A stretch of 64,000 bases of DNA from VAZQ01 sp963758945 (GCA_963758945.1 CAVWXY010000018.1:1-64000), one strand, 5' to 3'; positions 33,392 to 43,468 are shown, counted from the first letter of the stretch. Notes: generated by a model not told the origin, from the letters alone. Numbers and translations: made by a program.

Positions 33392-36300
33392 TCACCGATC
33401 GATCGCGGCGCGAATCATGTGCGCGAGATCGGACTTGCGATACGGCTTCGCGAGCAGCAGCACGCCGGGGTCGAGACGACCGTGATGGACGATGGCGTCT
33501 TCCGGATAGCCCGACGTGAACAGCACCTTGAGCGACGGCCGGCGCTTCAACGCCTTCTCGGCGAGCTCCCGGCCGTTCATGCCGCCCGGCATGATCACGT
33601 CGGTGAGCAGCAGATCGAATGCCGCGCCCCCCTCGATCATCCTCAGCGCCTCCGCGCCGTTGCTCGCCGCCAAGGTGGTATAGCCGAGACTCTCGAGTTG
33701 CATGGTGACGAACACGCGCACGAGAGGGTCATCCTCCACCACCAGGATCGCCTCGTGGCCGCCTTCGATCGGCGTGGCAGGTGCCACCTCGGCGGCCTCG
33801 TCGAGCTGACGTGCCTGCGGCAAATAGAGCCTGATCGTGGTGCCGCGTCCCTCCTCGCTGTCGATCTCGATATGGCCGCCGGACTGTTTCACGAAGCCGT
33901 ACACCATGCTGAGCCCGAGACCGGTTCCCTTGCCGACGCCCTTGGTGGTGAAGAAGGGCTCGAACACGCGATCGCGGATCGCCGCCGGAATTCCGGTGCC
34001 GGTGTCGCTCACCGCCACCATGACATAGGCCCCGGGCTGCACGTCGGTGTTGGCTCTCGCATAGCCTTCGTCGAGATGAACATTCCTGGTCTCGAGCGTG
34101 AGCTTGCCTCCGCCCGGCATGGCGTCGCGCGCATTGAGCGCGAGGTTGAGCACCGATGTGGAGAGCTGGTGGGGGTCCACCAGGCTCGGCCAGAGGTCGT
34201 CCGCGAGCATCGATCGGATTTCGATATGCTCGCCCAGCGTCGGCCGCAGCAGCTTCGCCGTATCGACGATCAGCTCGTTGACGTTGACCTTGCGCGGCTG
34301 CAGCGGCTGCTTGCGCGCGAAGGCAAGCAGCCGCTGCGTCAGTGCCGCGCCGCGCTCGGCGGCCTCGTCGATCATCTTCGCGATCGCGGCGGCTTCCGGC
34401 TTGTCGGCGACCGCCTCGGCGAGAATCTCGATCGTCCCGGTAATCACGGTGAGAATGTTGTTGAAATCGTGCGCGATGCCGCCGGTCAGCTGCCCGACGG
34501 CCTCCATCTTCTGGGCCTGGCGAACCTGCGCCTCTGCCGCAACCTTCTGCGTCATGTCGACGACTGAGCTCAACACCATGAGCCCTTCGCGGGTGGAAAT
34601 GGGATTGAGGCCGACTTCCACCGGGAACTGGCTGCCGTCTTTGCGTACGCCGAACAGTTCGCGCCCGATGCCCATGCGACGCGTCTCGGGTCGCGCCACG
34701 AATTCCATGCGGTCGCGCAAATGCGTGGCGCGCAGCCCGAGAGGCACCAGACTCTCGATCGGTTGCCCGGCCAACTCCTCGCGCCGATATCCGAACATCC
34801 GTTCGGTCTCGGCATTGACGAGAACGATGATGCCGCTGGCGTCGACCATGACAATGCCGCTTGGAGACGCCTCCACCGCCAGCGCAAACTTCTCCTGCGC
34901 CAGCTTCTGATCCGTCATATCGCGGCCGATGAAGAAAAATTCCTGCTTCGACTCCGACCACACGCCCGACCACGCGAGCGTCGCCACGCTGCCATCCTTA
35001 CGGCAATACCGGCATTCGAAGTTGCGAAGATGGCGACCTTGGCGCGCCAAGCGCATCCCCTGTCTGCTCCGCTCGAGATCGTCGGGGTAGAGAAACTCCG
35101 CGGCGTTGCGGCCGATCATCTCTCCCGGCTTGTAGCCGAGAATTGCCGCCGCGCTCGGACTGACCTGGACGTAATTGCCTTGCCGATCCGTGATCAAGAT
35201 GAGATCGAGCGACGTTTCGAAAAGGTGGCGGCGCTCCTCGGTTTCCTTGCTGAGCGCGGCGGTGGCGTTCTGGACCTCTTTCGCCATGCGGGCGAAGGAG
35301 CGGGCCAGCACGCCGACCTCGCCGCTCGCGCCGGTCGGCACCTGGATCGTGCCGGTGCCGGTGAAACCGTCGACCGCCGCGGTGATCTGGGCGAGCGGCC
35401 GCGTGAGCGACCGGGCGAGCAGCACGGCAAGGACGATCGCTCCCAGCACCGCGACGAGACCGCCGAGCAGACTGGCATCGCGCGCCGCGTTCGCGGCGGC
35501 CATGATCTGGGCACGCGGCACCGCCTCGATCAGATCGATGCGACGACCTTCCGTGAGCGGCACCGCAGCCGATGCGACCCCGAATCGCGTGCCCGCCCGG
35601 TCGGGAATGATGCGCGCTTGCCACTCCTTGGCGCTCAGCGCCTCGGCCAGCAGCGGAAACTCGTCCTGAATGCGCGCAGGCCGGTTTGGCGCTGCACCGG
35701 ACGCGTGGCTTTGGTCGGGCTCGACGAGATAATCGCCCTGCTCGTTCACGATGTAGATCGCCCCGTCGCGAGGACTGGCCGCGAGAATGCGGCCGAATGC
35801 CGGACGCAGATCGACGGCGACGCTGAGAAACCCGAATGGCTTGGCGTCGGCGGCGAAAACCGGAGCAGCAACCCACAGGGTCGGCGCAGCCGGCGGATCG
35901 CCGGCGCTCTGCTGGCGCTCGACATTTACCAGCGCAACATAGACCTGGCCCGTCGACAGGCCGATGATCGCCTTGAAATAAGGTCGATCGGCCAAGCGCT
36001 GCAGCTCGGCATCCGGCACGACCCGGATGCTGCCGCCCGGCCCCAAACGATCCACGCGGACGATCTCGCGCCCGCCGTCGGCAATGCCCACCAGGCCGAA
36101 CCGCGCATAAGCGGGCTTGGCGGTAAGCTCGGCGACAAACCGTGCAGCGAGCGCGTTGCGCCACTCCGCCTCGGGCGTTCCATCGAGGGGATCGCGGCCG
36201 CCGGCGAGGGTTGCGCGCACGAGGCCCTGCACGGCCCGACCTTGCGTGTTCACGTCGGCACGAGCCCCGAGAACCGAGGCCTCGAGCTCGGTCGCAAGGA

Positions 36301-36442
36301 TGCGGGTATGCATCTCGATGCGATCCAATGCGCTCGGCAACGCGATCGCTTCGATGTTGCGATAGGTGAGCATTCCGACAGCGGCCGCGGTCACCAGCAC
36401 CAGCGCGACCATTGCCACCATCAGGCAAGTCGACAGTCTCAT
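33392..36442 (-). CDS. Membrane hybrid histidine kinase (dCache, HAMP, two PAS, HisKA, HATPase, REC)
   Basis: This 1016-residue protein has an N-terminal membrane helix (about 7-29), a large periplasmic dCache-like sensor domain, a second helix (about 325-347), HAMP, two PAS domains (around 405-520 and 530-650), the phospho-acceptor GGIAHDFNNILTVI (His), the ATP-binding LNARDAMPGG, DTGTGIP and GKGTGLGLSMVYGFV boxes, and a C-terminal receiver with LLLTDVIMPGGMNG (Asp). Probably it senses a periplasmic ligand and autophosphorylates. Just upstream in the same direction is a FixJ-like response regulator, now truncated. The start ATG 36442 opens the first membrane helix. Confidence 0.93.
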   Translation of the reverse strand: MRLSTCLMVAMVALVLVTAAAVGMLTYRNIEAIALPSALDRIEMHTRILATELEASVLGARADVNTQGRAVQGLVRATLAGGRDPLDGTPEAEWRNALAARFVAELTAKPAYARFGLVGIADGGREIVRVDRLGPGGSIRVVPDAELQRLADRPYFKAIIGLSTGQVYVALVNVERQQSAGDPPAAPTLWVAAPVFAADAKPFGFLSVAVDLRPAFGRILAASPRDGAIYIVNEQGDYLVEPDQSHASGAAPNRPARIQDEFPLLAEALSAKEWQARIIPDRAGTRFGVASAAVPLTEGRRIDLIEAVPRAQIMAAANAARDASLLGGLVAVLGAIVLAVLLARSLTRPLAQITAAVDGFTGTGTIQVPTGASGEVGVLARSFARMAKEVQNATAALSKETEERRHLFETSLDLILITDRQGNYVQVSPSAAAILGYKPGEMIGRNAAEFLYPDDLERSRQGMRLARQGRHLRNFECRYCRKDGSVATLAWSGVWSESKQEFFFIGRDMTDQKLAQEKFALAVEASPSGIVMVDASGIIVLVNAETERMFGYRREELAGQPIESLVPLGLRATHLRDRMEFVARPETRRMGIGRELFGVRKDGSQFPVEVGLNPISTREGLMVLSSVVDMTQKVAAEAQVRQAQKMEAVGQLTGGIAHDFNNILTVITGTIEILAEAVADKPEAAAIAKMIDEAAERGAALTQRLLAFARKQPLQPRKVNVNELIVDTAKLLRPTLGEHIEIRSMLADDLWPSLVDPHQLSTSVLNLALNARDAMPGGGKLTLETRNVHLDEGYARANTDVQPGAYVMVAVSDTGTGIPAAIRDRVFEPFFTTKGVGKGTGLGLSMVYGFVKQSGGHIEIDSEEGRGTTIRLYLPQARQLDEAAEVAPATPIEGGHEAILVVEDDPLVRVFVTMQLESLGYTTLAASNGAEALRMIEGGAAFDLLLTDVIMPGGMNGRELAEKALKRRPSLKVLFTSGYPEDAIVHHGRLDPGVLLLAKPYRKSDLAHMIRAAIDR

Positions 36443-36593
36443 GCCGGAAGTCCGCGCAGCACGCGCAATCGCAGCGCCTCACGACAAGGCGGACATTCGA
36501 TCCGGACCAACTTTCGGCAAGGGCGATCGCCGCGTTTGTCAAGAGCGCGGACGAGCGGCTGCCCGTGCAAGGCCCGGCGGCCAAGCGGCGCGC

Positions 36594-37232
36594 TCATGTC
36601 CCGGATTTCTCGCTCATGATGATGCGGATGAGATCGGCGATGTTCTTGGCCCCGAGCTTCTCCATGATGCGGGCACGATGAACTTCGATCGTGCGCGGAC
36701 TGATCCCCAATTGACGGGCCGCCTCCTTGTTGGAGGCCCCTGCCACGACCTGCGCCAACACTTCGCTTTCGCGCGGCGTCAAGGGCTCACGACCGGCAGG
36801 GAGATGAAACTCGAGCCTATCGGACGTCTTCTCGTTCGCTCGACGGCGCGCCAAGGCTTCGATCGCCGCCCGCACACGCGTGGCAATCTCGCTGCCACGA
36901 AACGGCTTCTCGATGAAATCGAACGCACCATGCCTGATGGCATCGACCGCCATCGGAATGTCTCCATGACCCGACATCATGAAGATGGGCGCCGGATAGT
37001 CTTCGGCATTGAGCTCCTTCAGAATGTCGAGCCCGGACCGGCCCGGAATGTGCACATCGAGCACGATACAAGCCGGCGTGCGCCGGCTCCCGCTGGTTTT
37101 GATGCAGGACAGCGCCGCGCATTCGGTGCGCTCCCCTCCCCCTTGTGGGGAGGGGTTGGGGGGTGGGCGTCGTGAGATCGACGCACCGACAGTGCCACAC
37201 GCACCACCCCCCTCCCCAGCCCTCCCCCACAA
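36594..37232 (-). pseudogene. FixJ/NarL-type response regulator with lost receiver N-terminus
   Basis: Recognisable protein begins only near 37094 (SGSRRTPACIVLDVHIPGRSG) and runs to 36594. It keeps the phosphorylated Asp, the switch residues in FMMSGHGDIP, Lys in IEKPFRGSE, and a complete LuxR-type helix-turn-helix (LTPRESEVLAQVVAGASNKEAARQLGISPRTIEVHRARI). Missing are about 45 residues with the acidic pair that binds Mg2+. In their place the open frame runs through a G/C-rich intergenic repeat (37125-37232), so no proper start exists. The gene is probably dead, leaving the kinase behind it without this partner. Confidence 0.7.
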
Positions 37233-37346
37233 GGCTACGGGATGCAGGGATCTAATTCGCGTTTACTGTTGACGCCAACGAAAACGAGAGTCGTTTCAAC
37301 GTCTTGGAGTGAACATGACGCCTATTCCGAGATTCCTGCATGCTGT

Positions 37347-38298
37347 GTAAGAGGGGCAAAACCGGTGGCGGTCAGCGGTGGCGCAGCGATGCCTGACAGT
37401 TGTCGGCAAGTACGGGATTCATTCTGGGGATGATTGCGGCACTACCGACCTCGATGGCCGATATCGCAAAGGTGATGCTGAAAAGTTTGGTGCTGAAGCG
37501 TCTTGCTGAGGCCGAGGAAAGCGTTGCGGCGGACGCGTTGCGGCGCAACGCGTATGAGTATTGCCGCTGGTCTTTCGATAGGTGGCTCTGGCAGCGGACG
37601 TCGAACATCGAACCGTTAGTGTGCAATGGGATTTCAGGGTCGATCGAGGCCGAAGTCAGCAATTCGTGCTTGCGGGCATGGAGCCGCGCGAGCAGACGGG
37701 CAGCAAGATGACGAGGCCTGTCGATTGCACGAGAAGAGGACGGTCAAACTCGCTGCCCCGCAGCGCGGCCTCTGCGCTGCTGGAAAGGTTACTGACGATA
37801 GGTTTTGAGGTGCGCGATCTGGAGAACCGTCCAGATCAACGTCGCGAATTTCGGCGTTGGGCCGCGCGCTGCGCATAACGCCGTGACGGTATCGAGCTCG
37901 ATGAACGAGCGCCGCTGCCGGCACGGACATCAGCGCAGGCATTTCGGGCCGGACGTTGACACCGCTTCGTGCGTCGCTCAATACCATCAGGGGCAAGTGA
38001 CGGTGGCGCGGCTGCACGCGCTGGTGCGGGCCTTCGGCGTCATCATCTCCAAGGCGGCAGCTCGTGCGTCTGCTGATTGACCGGCCAGGACGGTTACCTT
38101 GACGAGGCCCGCGACGTGCTGCGCGTCGGGCTTTCGAGACGCGCGGTCCAGGCGATCACGGTGGTGAAGACACGCTCGGGATGCTCGGCCAGGCGGGCGA
38201 TCACAGGCCGCGGACATGGCGGTTGTCTGCACGTAGGCAGCGCTCGGCATTGAACGACATATCGCTGTGGTTCGGCGCGCAGCAGTTCGAAGAACCGT
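37347..38298 (-). pseudogene. IS66-like transposase remnant, left arm
   Basis: On the minus strand the pieces IPLHTNGS, then DVRCQSHLSKDQRQ further on, correspond to the HTNGSENDIR-type C-terminal region of IS66-like transposases. In the inner part, PVIARLAEHPERVFTT resembles the region before the second catalytic segment. Many stops and frameshifts break the frame, so no protein can be made. Identity to the right arm looks like roughly three quarters by eye. Confidence 0.6.
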
Positions 38299-38299
38299 T

Positions 38300-39250
38300 G
38301 TGGCGTTTCTTCGAATCTGCTGCGCGCCGGACCACAGCGATTAGTGTCGTCAATGCCGATCGGCGCTGGCCGACATGCCGACAACGCGGCCTTGTGGCGA
38401 GCGCCGGTGATCGCCCGCCTGGCCGCATCCCAGGCGGCGTCTGGACCACCCAGGTCGCCTGGACCGCGCATCTCGACCGCCTGGGCATCTCGGCTCTCAA
38501 GGTCAACACCGATCCGGTCATGGTCGACCAGCGAGGGCGCCTTGTGGCGGCAGCGTCGGAGATGCATGGCTTCCTGCACGACACCGTCATCGTCAGCGAC
38601 GAGCAGCCGGGCAGTTCAACGTCGACTTGCACGGCCTGTGGCATTGGGTCCATGCCGAAGCGGCGTAGTTCACAGGCTCGAAATACCTTCACTGATGCGC
38701 AGCCGGAGCGGCGCTGTCATGTGTCGCCGACGCGGCGTTTGCAGCGCTCGTGGCGGAATTCTATGCGTGCGGACGGCTCACCAAATCCTGATCGTCAGCA
38801 CTCGTGTATCCTTAGAAGCGCAGAGGCCGCGCGGCGGGGCTGCGAGTTTGACGGTCCGCATCTTCATGCGCATAGACAGGCCTCGAGGTCATCCTCGCCC
38901 GTCTGCTCGCACGGCTCCATGCCAGCAAGCACGAATTGCTGATCGTCCTCGGATCGGTCGCCTATATCCCATCGCACACCTACGGTTCGGATGAACGACG
39001 TCCGCTGCCAGAGTCACCTTAAGCCGGGAAATATCAGCGGCGGTACGAAGCAAGCGACACCGGACGCAACTGCCGCGACGCTTTCCAACGGCTTCAGCAC
39101 AGACCTGTGCAAGACTCGGCATCACCTTCTGGGAATGATCTCGGCTCACGGCTGGCAGATGCCCAATCACACCGAAATCCCGAACTCGTGCCGACATCCT
39201 GAGAATCGCTGCGCAAACTCCTGACTGCCACCGAGTTTTGCCCCTCTTAC
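38300..39250 (+). pseudogene. IS66-like transposase remnant, right arm
   Basis: On the plus strand the trace is clearer. It shows TTQVAWTAHLDRLGISALKV, MHGFLHDTVIVSDEQ (the catalytic DDAGQF region, damaged), LLARLHASKHELLIVLGS, HTYGSDERRPLP and then KPGNISGGTKQ, in the order found in IS66-like DDE transposases. Several frameshifts and stops intervene. It lies head-to-head with the left arm at about 38299. Confidence 0.65.
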
Positions 39251-39394
39251 CATGCTGTCGGCTAACCCGTTGATTTTACTGGATACAACTCGGATGTCTG
39301 AATCCCGTAGCCCCACAAGGGGGGAGGGAGCAGACCGAGTTTGCCGCTCGCGCTGATTCCATCTCGACGGGAGCCGCTTTAGAACCATAGAGTT

Positions 39395-39472
39395 GCTAGT
39401 GGTCCTTAGATTCCGGAGTTCATGTCTGAGCGTGCCGCGAGTCCTGACGAACTTCGGAATCGGACCACTAGC
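39395..39472. repeat. Palindrome with CTAGTGGTCC ends
   Basis: CTAGTGGTCC near 39396 and GGACCACTAG at 39462-39471 bound an imperfect 78-bp inverted repeat with inner arms TTCCGGAGTTC and GAACTTCGGAA. No gene overlaps. It belongs to a different repeat family from the one that follows it. Confidence 0.65.
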
Positions 39473-39479
39473 TTTTGTT

Positions 39480-39590
39480 GGAGCATGACCTTTTCCGAAA
39501 ACCGGTATCCACTTTTCGGGATCATGCTCTAGCTTTTGTTGGCGCATGATCTTTTCCGAAAACCGGTCTCCACTTTTCGGGATCATGCTC
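39480..39590. repeat. Two tandem REP-like palindromes (CCGAAAACCGGT family)
   Basis: Copies at 39480-39530 and 39542-39590 are each of the form GCATGAtCTTTTCCGAAAACC, GGTnTCCACTTTTCGGGATC, ATGCTC. With the shared lead-in AGCTTTTGTTGG they form a direct tandem repeat of about 62 bp. The second copy supplies the stop codon of the minus-strand hydrolase at 39583. Confidence 0.85.
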
Positions 39591-41319
39591 TGCGCGCTGT
39601 GAACGTCCCGTTCGGCTGATAGAAGATCAATTCGTCCACCGTCCCCTCGGGACCACGGCGGAATTCCACGCGGCAGCCCACGGGGCCGGCGATGGTGAAG
39701 GTTCGGGCCTGGTAGGGGAGCAACCTGGAGGTCGGCTGGCCTCCGACGGTCAGCGTGAGCTCGTCATCGTTGTCCCGCCCCACCACGATGGTCGTCATCC
39801 CGTGGCTGAAAGTGCCGACGCAGTCGCGGCGGAAAGCGGGATCCATGCAATCGCCGGACGGAACGCGCGTGAAGACCACGTCCTTGACGAGCGGCTCCAG
39901 CGGGGCCGACAGCGTCGCGACGTTTCCTTCGCGGTCGGTGAAGAAGGAGATGGCGAGCCGGTCCGGCAGCAGGCGGCCCGCCGCTTCGGGCAGCTCGAAC
40001 GTATCGTAATGACGATGCGCGAGCGTCTCCGACATGCCGCGATACGACCACCGCAGCTCGGAACCGCTGTGCGTGATGCTCATGCGGCCGTAGCCGGCAT
40101 GGTCGTAGTCGCCGGCATAGTCGGCGGGCTCATGGCTCGGCCGCGTGTTCGGCCGCCGCGATGCCGTGCGCGCCTGCCGGTCAACCTCGACCTGCGCCAA
40201 GGCCTTGCGGCGCCGCTCACGATGGCGCTCGAGCCAGGGCACCGGCTCGTTGCCGCACACCCGATCGAAGACGTAATTGGTGAGAATATCCGGCACCGGG
40301 CTGGCGTCACGATTGGTGAACACGGCGACGCCGACGCCGCGCGCGGGCAGCATCGTCATCAGCGTGCTCCAGCCGATCCAGCCGCCACCGTGGCTCACGA
40401 CGCGCTCTCCGCGATAGCTGTGCGCACCGAAGCCGAAGCCGTAGTGCACGTCGCCGATCTCGGCGAATTCGGAGGCCGCAACATACACGCGGGGCGCATG
40501 CAGTTCCCCGATCAAGCCCGGCGACAGCAGCCGTTGCCCCTCGAACTCGCCGTTGCCGAGATGAAGCCGCAGCCAGTTTGCCAAGTCCGCAATCGAGGTG
40601 TTGATGCCGCCCGAGGCGGTGGTGCTGATCGGCCAGAGCTTGGCGCGCAGGCGGGTGTCCCCGTCCATGGCGTAGGGCGCCGCCGCATCCGCGGTGGCGG
40701 CAAGATCCCCGGCCGTGAAGGTCACGGTCATGTTGAGCTTGTCGGTCAGGCGCGCGCGGGTGAAGTCGGTCCAGCTGCGACCGCTGACGCGTTCGGCCAC
40801 CATGCCGGCCACGAGATAACCGAGATTCTGGTACTGGAAGGCGCTGCGGATGTCCTCGCTCGCTTCGAGATGACGCATCGCCGCCAGCATCTGCGCCGGC
40901 GACAAATCGCCTGGCATGTGAATCCAATCGTGACGCGGCAGGCCGGAATGATGGCAGAGCAAATCGCGCACCGTGACCCGGCCGGTCGCGACAGGATCAT
41001 GCAGGCGGAATTCCGGGATGTAATCCCGGACCGGTTGCTTCCAGTCGAGGCGCCGCTCGTCCACCAAGAGCGCCAAGCCCGTGGAGGCGAACGACTTCGT
41101 GATCGAGCAGATCGCGAAATGGGTGCCGGTGGTCACCGGCAAGCCGGCTTCGATATCGCGAAGGCCGTACCCCTTGACGAGCGCAACCTCGCCGTCTTGC
41201 ACCACCGCGAGGGCGAGGCCCGGTATCTTCCACTCCTCCATCGCTTGCGCGATGAGAGCCTCGAGATCGGGAACGAAGCCCGCAATGGATACGCCGGGCA
41301 CGACGGATTGGGATGCCAT
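39583..41319 (-). CDS. Class C beta-lactamase-fold serine hydrolase with C-terminal DUF3471-like domain
   Basis: The 578-residue protein has the catalytic Ser-x-x-Lys as SITK (residues 70-73), Tyr in FQYQNLGYLVAG, and the third motif in SHGGGWIGWSTLMTM. A C-terminal beta-rich extension (about 410-578) resembles the domains that follow esterase/peptidase members of this family. No signal peptide is evident from ATG 41319; a longer start at 41388 gives a short hydrophobic stretch but no ribosome-binding site. It probably hydrolyses an ester or peptide, not necessarily a beta-lactam. The stop lies inside a REP-like palindrome, so the extreme C-terminus may be altered. Confidence 0.85.
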   Translation of the reverse strand: MASQSVVPGVSIAGFVPDLEALIAQAMEEWKIPGLALAVVQDGEVALVKGYGLRDIEAGLPVTTGTHFAICSITKSFASTGLALLVDERRLDWKQPVRDYIPEFRLHDPVATGRVTVRDLLCHHSGLPRHDWIHMPGDLSPAQMLAAMRHLEASEDIRSAFQYQNLGYLVAGMVAERVSGRSWTDFTRARLTDKLNMTVTFTAGDLAATADAAAPYAMDGDTRLRAKLWPISTTASGGINTSIADLANWLRLHLGNGEFEGQRLLSPGLIGELHAPRVYVAASEFAEIGDVHYGFGFGAHSYRGERVVSHGGGWIGWSTLMTMLPARGVGVAVFTNRDASPVPDILTNYVFDRVCGNEPVPWLERHRERRRKALAQVEVDRQARTASRRPNTRPSHEPADYAGDYDHAGYGRMSITHSGSELRWSYRGMSETLAHRHYDTFELPEAAGRLLPDRLAISFFTDREGNVATLSAPLEPLVKDVVFTRVPSGDCMDPAFRRDCVGTFSHGMTTIVVGRDNDDELTLTVGGQPTSRLLPYQARTFTIAGPVGCRVEFRRGPEGTVDELIFYQPNGTFTARRA

Positions 41320-41875
41320 CGGAAGGAGTCCTCGACTGGAGCAACATGCTATTGCCAGGCACCGCGCAAGTCGCGCGCAACTTTCCACGCTTCATCGCCA
41401 CCGAAACGTGACGCGTCGATTGAGCAGTCGTCAAAATCCTTCAAAATCATGTCGACGATACCAAGGGTACGAGTTGTCAGAAACGCAGGATAGTTCAGGT
41501 CCGGTTCAGTCGATCAGTGCGCGACGCCTTCGATGATGAAGTTTGACGCACCGGCCGCGATCCGGCCGGCTCATCGCGCTCTGTCGTATCGCCACGTGCA
41601 GTCATTGGAAGATCTTGTGATTTTCGCGGGCACTTTGGATGCGGCAGCCGATGCGTCCTGCGCACGGCAGCGATAGCGATCATCTATGGAGGGCGGCAGA
41701 GGCCGACGCCTCGGCGGTCTCGAGATTGAATGATCAGCGCCCGTTCCACTGCGGGGACGCTTCGACTTCGGAAGGCGCCTTGCACTACCCGGATATCTCT
41801 TCTCGGCCAGGGGTTGAGCGTCGTATAATGCATCTTCAGAGAACACCCCATTCCCCTCGCGACAGGAGGACGATC
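41320..41875. other. Intergenic region between divergent hydrolase and TPR genes
   Basis: These 556 bp hold the promoters of two divergently transcribed genes. I saw no RNA gene, no conserved element and no convincing small gene. AT-rich patches around 41420-41500 and 41600-41690 are the likeliest promoter positions. Confidence 0.4.
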
Positions 41876-43468
41876 ATGCGGAAGTCCTTGCTCGCAGCCA
41901 CCGTCAGCGTCGCCGCACTGGCGCTTTCATCCTCGCACCCGCTGGTCGCCCAAAGCGATGTCGATCAGCAGCTCGGCAGCGTGCACTTCGAGACCTCGTG
42001 CAACGAGGTGGCGCAGCGCCGCTTCGATCGGGCCATGCGCTATCAGCACTCGTACTGGTACGGGCCCGCCCAGGAGATCTTCGAGGAGGCGCTGAAAGCC
42101 GATCCGACCTGCGCCATCGCGCAATGGGGCATCGCGCTGACCTTGCTCGACAATCCCCATAACGCGATCCCGAAGTCCAACCTCGCGCCGGGCCGTGCGG
42201 CCATTGAGAAGGCCAAGGCCATGGGCGCCAAGACCGAGCGCGAGCGCGACTACGTCGACGCGCTGATGCTGATGTACGCCGACTACGACAAGCTCAGCCA
42301 TGTCCAGCGCATCCGCTTGTTCCGCGACGCGGAGGAGAAGATCGCGGCGAAATATCCGAACGACGACGAGGCGCAGATCGCCTACGCCATCACGCTCAAT
42401 ACCTCGGCCGACCTGAGCGACAAGACCCGCGCCCAGCAGATGAAGGGCGCCGCGCTCCTGGAGCCGATCTCCCAGCGCCTGCCGCGGCATCCCGGCGTCA
42501 CCCACTACCTCATCCACCTCTACGACTATCCGGAGACCGCCGCCAAGGGCATCGCAGCCGCCGACCGCTACGCCACGATCGCGCCGGCCGCGCCGCACGC
42601 CCAGCACATGCCGTCGCACATCTACACCCGCGTCGGCCACTGGCAGCAGTCGATCAATTCCAATATCGCCTCGGTCAAGGCGGCGAAGGCGGAAAAATCG
42701 GTCGGCAATTATCTGCACGCCCAGGATTACATGGTCTATGCCTACCTGCAGCTCGCGCAAGACAAGGAGGCGCGCGACGTCATCGACGACATGATGAAGG
42801 AGGCCGATTTCAAAGCGGGCGTCCTGGGCGCCCACTATGCGCTGGCGGCCTCGCCGGCGCGCTATGCGGTCGAGCGCGGCGACTGGAACGGCGCGGCACA
42901 ACTGCCGGTCCGGCCGAGTCCCTTCAACTTCGTCATGGCGATCTCGCACTCTGCCCGCGCGCTCGGGGCCGCGCGCTCCGGCAAGCCGGAGGCCGCCCAG
43001 CCCGACGTCGCCAAGCTCGCCGAGCTGCGCGACAAGCTGCGCGACGCCAAGGACCCATACTGGGCCGAGATCGTCGACATCCAGCGGCAGGTCGCCGCCG
43101 CCTGGCTGTTGTATGCGCAAGGCAAGCACGACGAGGCGCTGAAAGCCATGAGCGCGGCGGCGGACGCCGAGGACAGGACCGAGAAGCACGCGGTCACGCC
43201 CGGGCCGCTCGCGCCGGCGCGCGAGCTCTACGGCGAGATGCTGCTCGACCGCGGCATGGCAAAGGAGGCGCTCGCCGCCTTCGAGGCAACTAAGGCGAAG
43301 GAGCCGAACCGCTTCCGCGGCTTCCTGGGCGCAGCCCAGGCCGCCGAAAAGCTCGGCGACAAGGCCGCCGCGAAGGCTAATTACGAGAAGCTGCTCGCGC
43401 TCACGGCCGGCTCGAGCTCCGACCGGCCGGAGCTCGCCGACGCCCGCAAGTTCGTGGCGACCAATTAG
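41876..43468 (+). CDS. Exported TPR-repeat protein
   Basis: This 530-residue protein has a Sec signal peptide (MRKSLLAATVSVAALALSS, cleavage near HPLVAQ). It then carries tetratricopeptide-like helical pairs, such as FDRAMRYQHSYWYGPAQEIF with ALKADPTCAIAQWGIALTL, and HDEALKAMSAAADAED with PARELYGEMLLDRGMAKEAL. The central motif HAQHMPSHIYTRVGHWQQSI is typical of a conserved group of bacterial exported TPR proteins of unknown role. ATG 41876 follows AGGAGG. It is a single gene followed by a palindrome that may act as terminator. Confidence 0.85.
   Translation: MRKSLLAATVSVAALALSSSHPLVAQSDVDQQLGSVHFETSCNEVAQRRFDRAMRYQHSYWYGPAQEIFEEALKADPTCAIAQWGIALTLLDNPHNAIPKSNLAPGRAAIEKAKAMGAKTERERDYVDALMLMYADYDKLSHVQRIRLFRDAEEKIAAKYPNDDEAQIAYAITLNTSADLSDKTRAQQMKGAALLEPISQRLPRHPGVTHYLIHLYDYPETAAKGIAAADRYATIAPAAPHAQHMPSHIYTRVGHWQQSINSNIASVKAAKAEKSVGNYLHAQDYMVYAYLQLAQDKEARDVIDDMMKEADFKAGVLGAHYALAASPARYAVERGDWNGAAQLPVRPSPFNFVMAISHSARALGAARSGKPEAAQPDVAKLAELRDKLRDAKDPYWAEIVDIQRQVAAAWLLYAQGKHDEALKAMSAAADAEDRTEKHAVTPGPLAPARELYGEMLLDRGMAKEALAAFEATKAKEPNRFRGFLGAAQAAEKLGDKAAAKANYEKLLALTAGSSSDRPELADARKFVATN

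Larger units (their letters stand above)
37347..39250. mobile_element. 1.9-kb palindromic element made of two IS66-like transposase ends
   Basis: The outer ends GTAAGAGGGGCAAAAC (37347-37362) and the exact reverse complement (39235-39250) are perfect over 16 bp. The 8-bp sequence CATGCTGT flanks both sides (37339-37346 and 39251-39258), the target-duplication size of IS66. Each half is a diverged inverted copy of the other, with the centre near 38299 and a near-perfect hairpin at 38269-38333. Each half encodes remains of the C-terminal part of an IS66-like transposase. The duplication around the whole unit says it inserted as one piece. Confidence 0.7.

Noticed and set aside
34721..36619. Plus-strand 632-codon frame opposite the hybrid kinase
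   Set aside because: Antisense shadow; every kinase domain is clear on the minus strand.
37242..39240. Several apparent small genes between 37.2 and 39.2 kb
   Set aside because: They are chance frames within the two decayed transposase arms.
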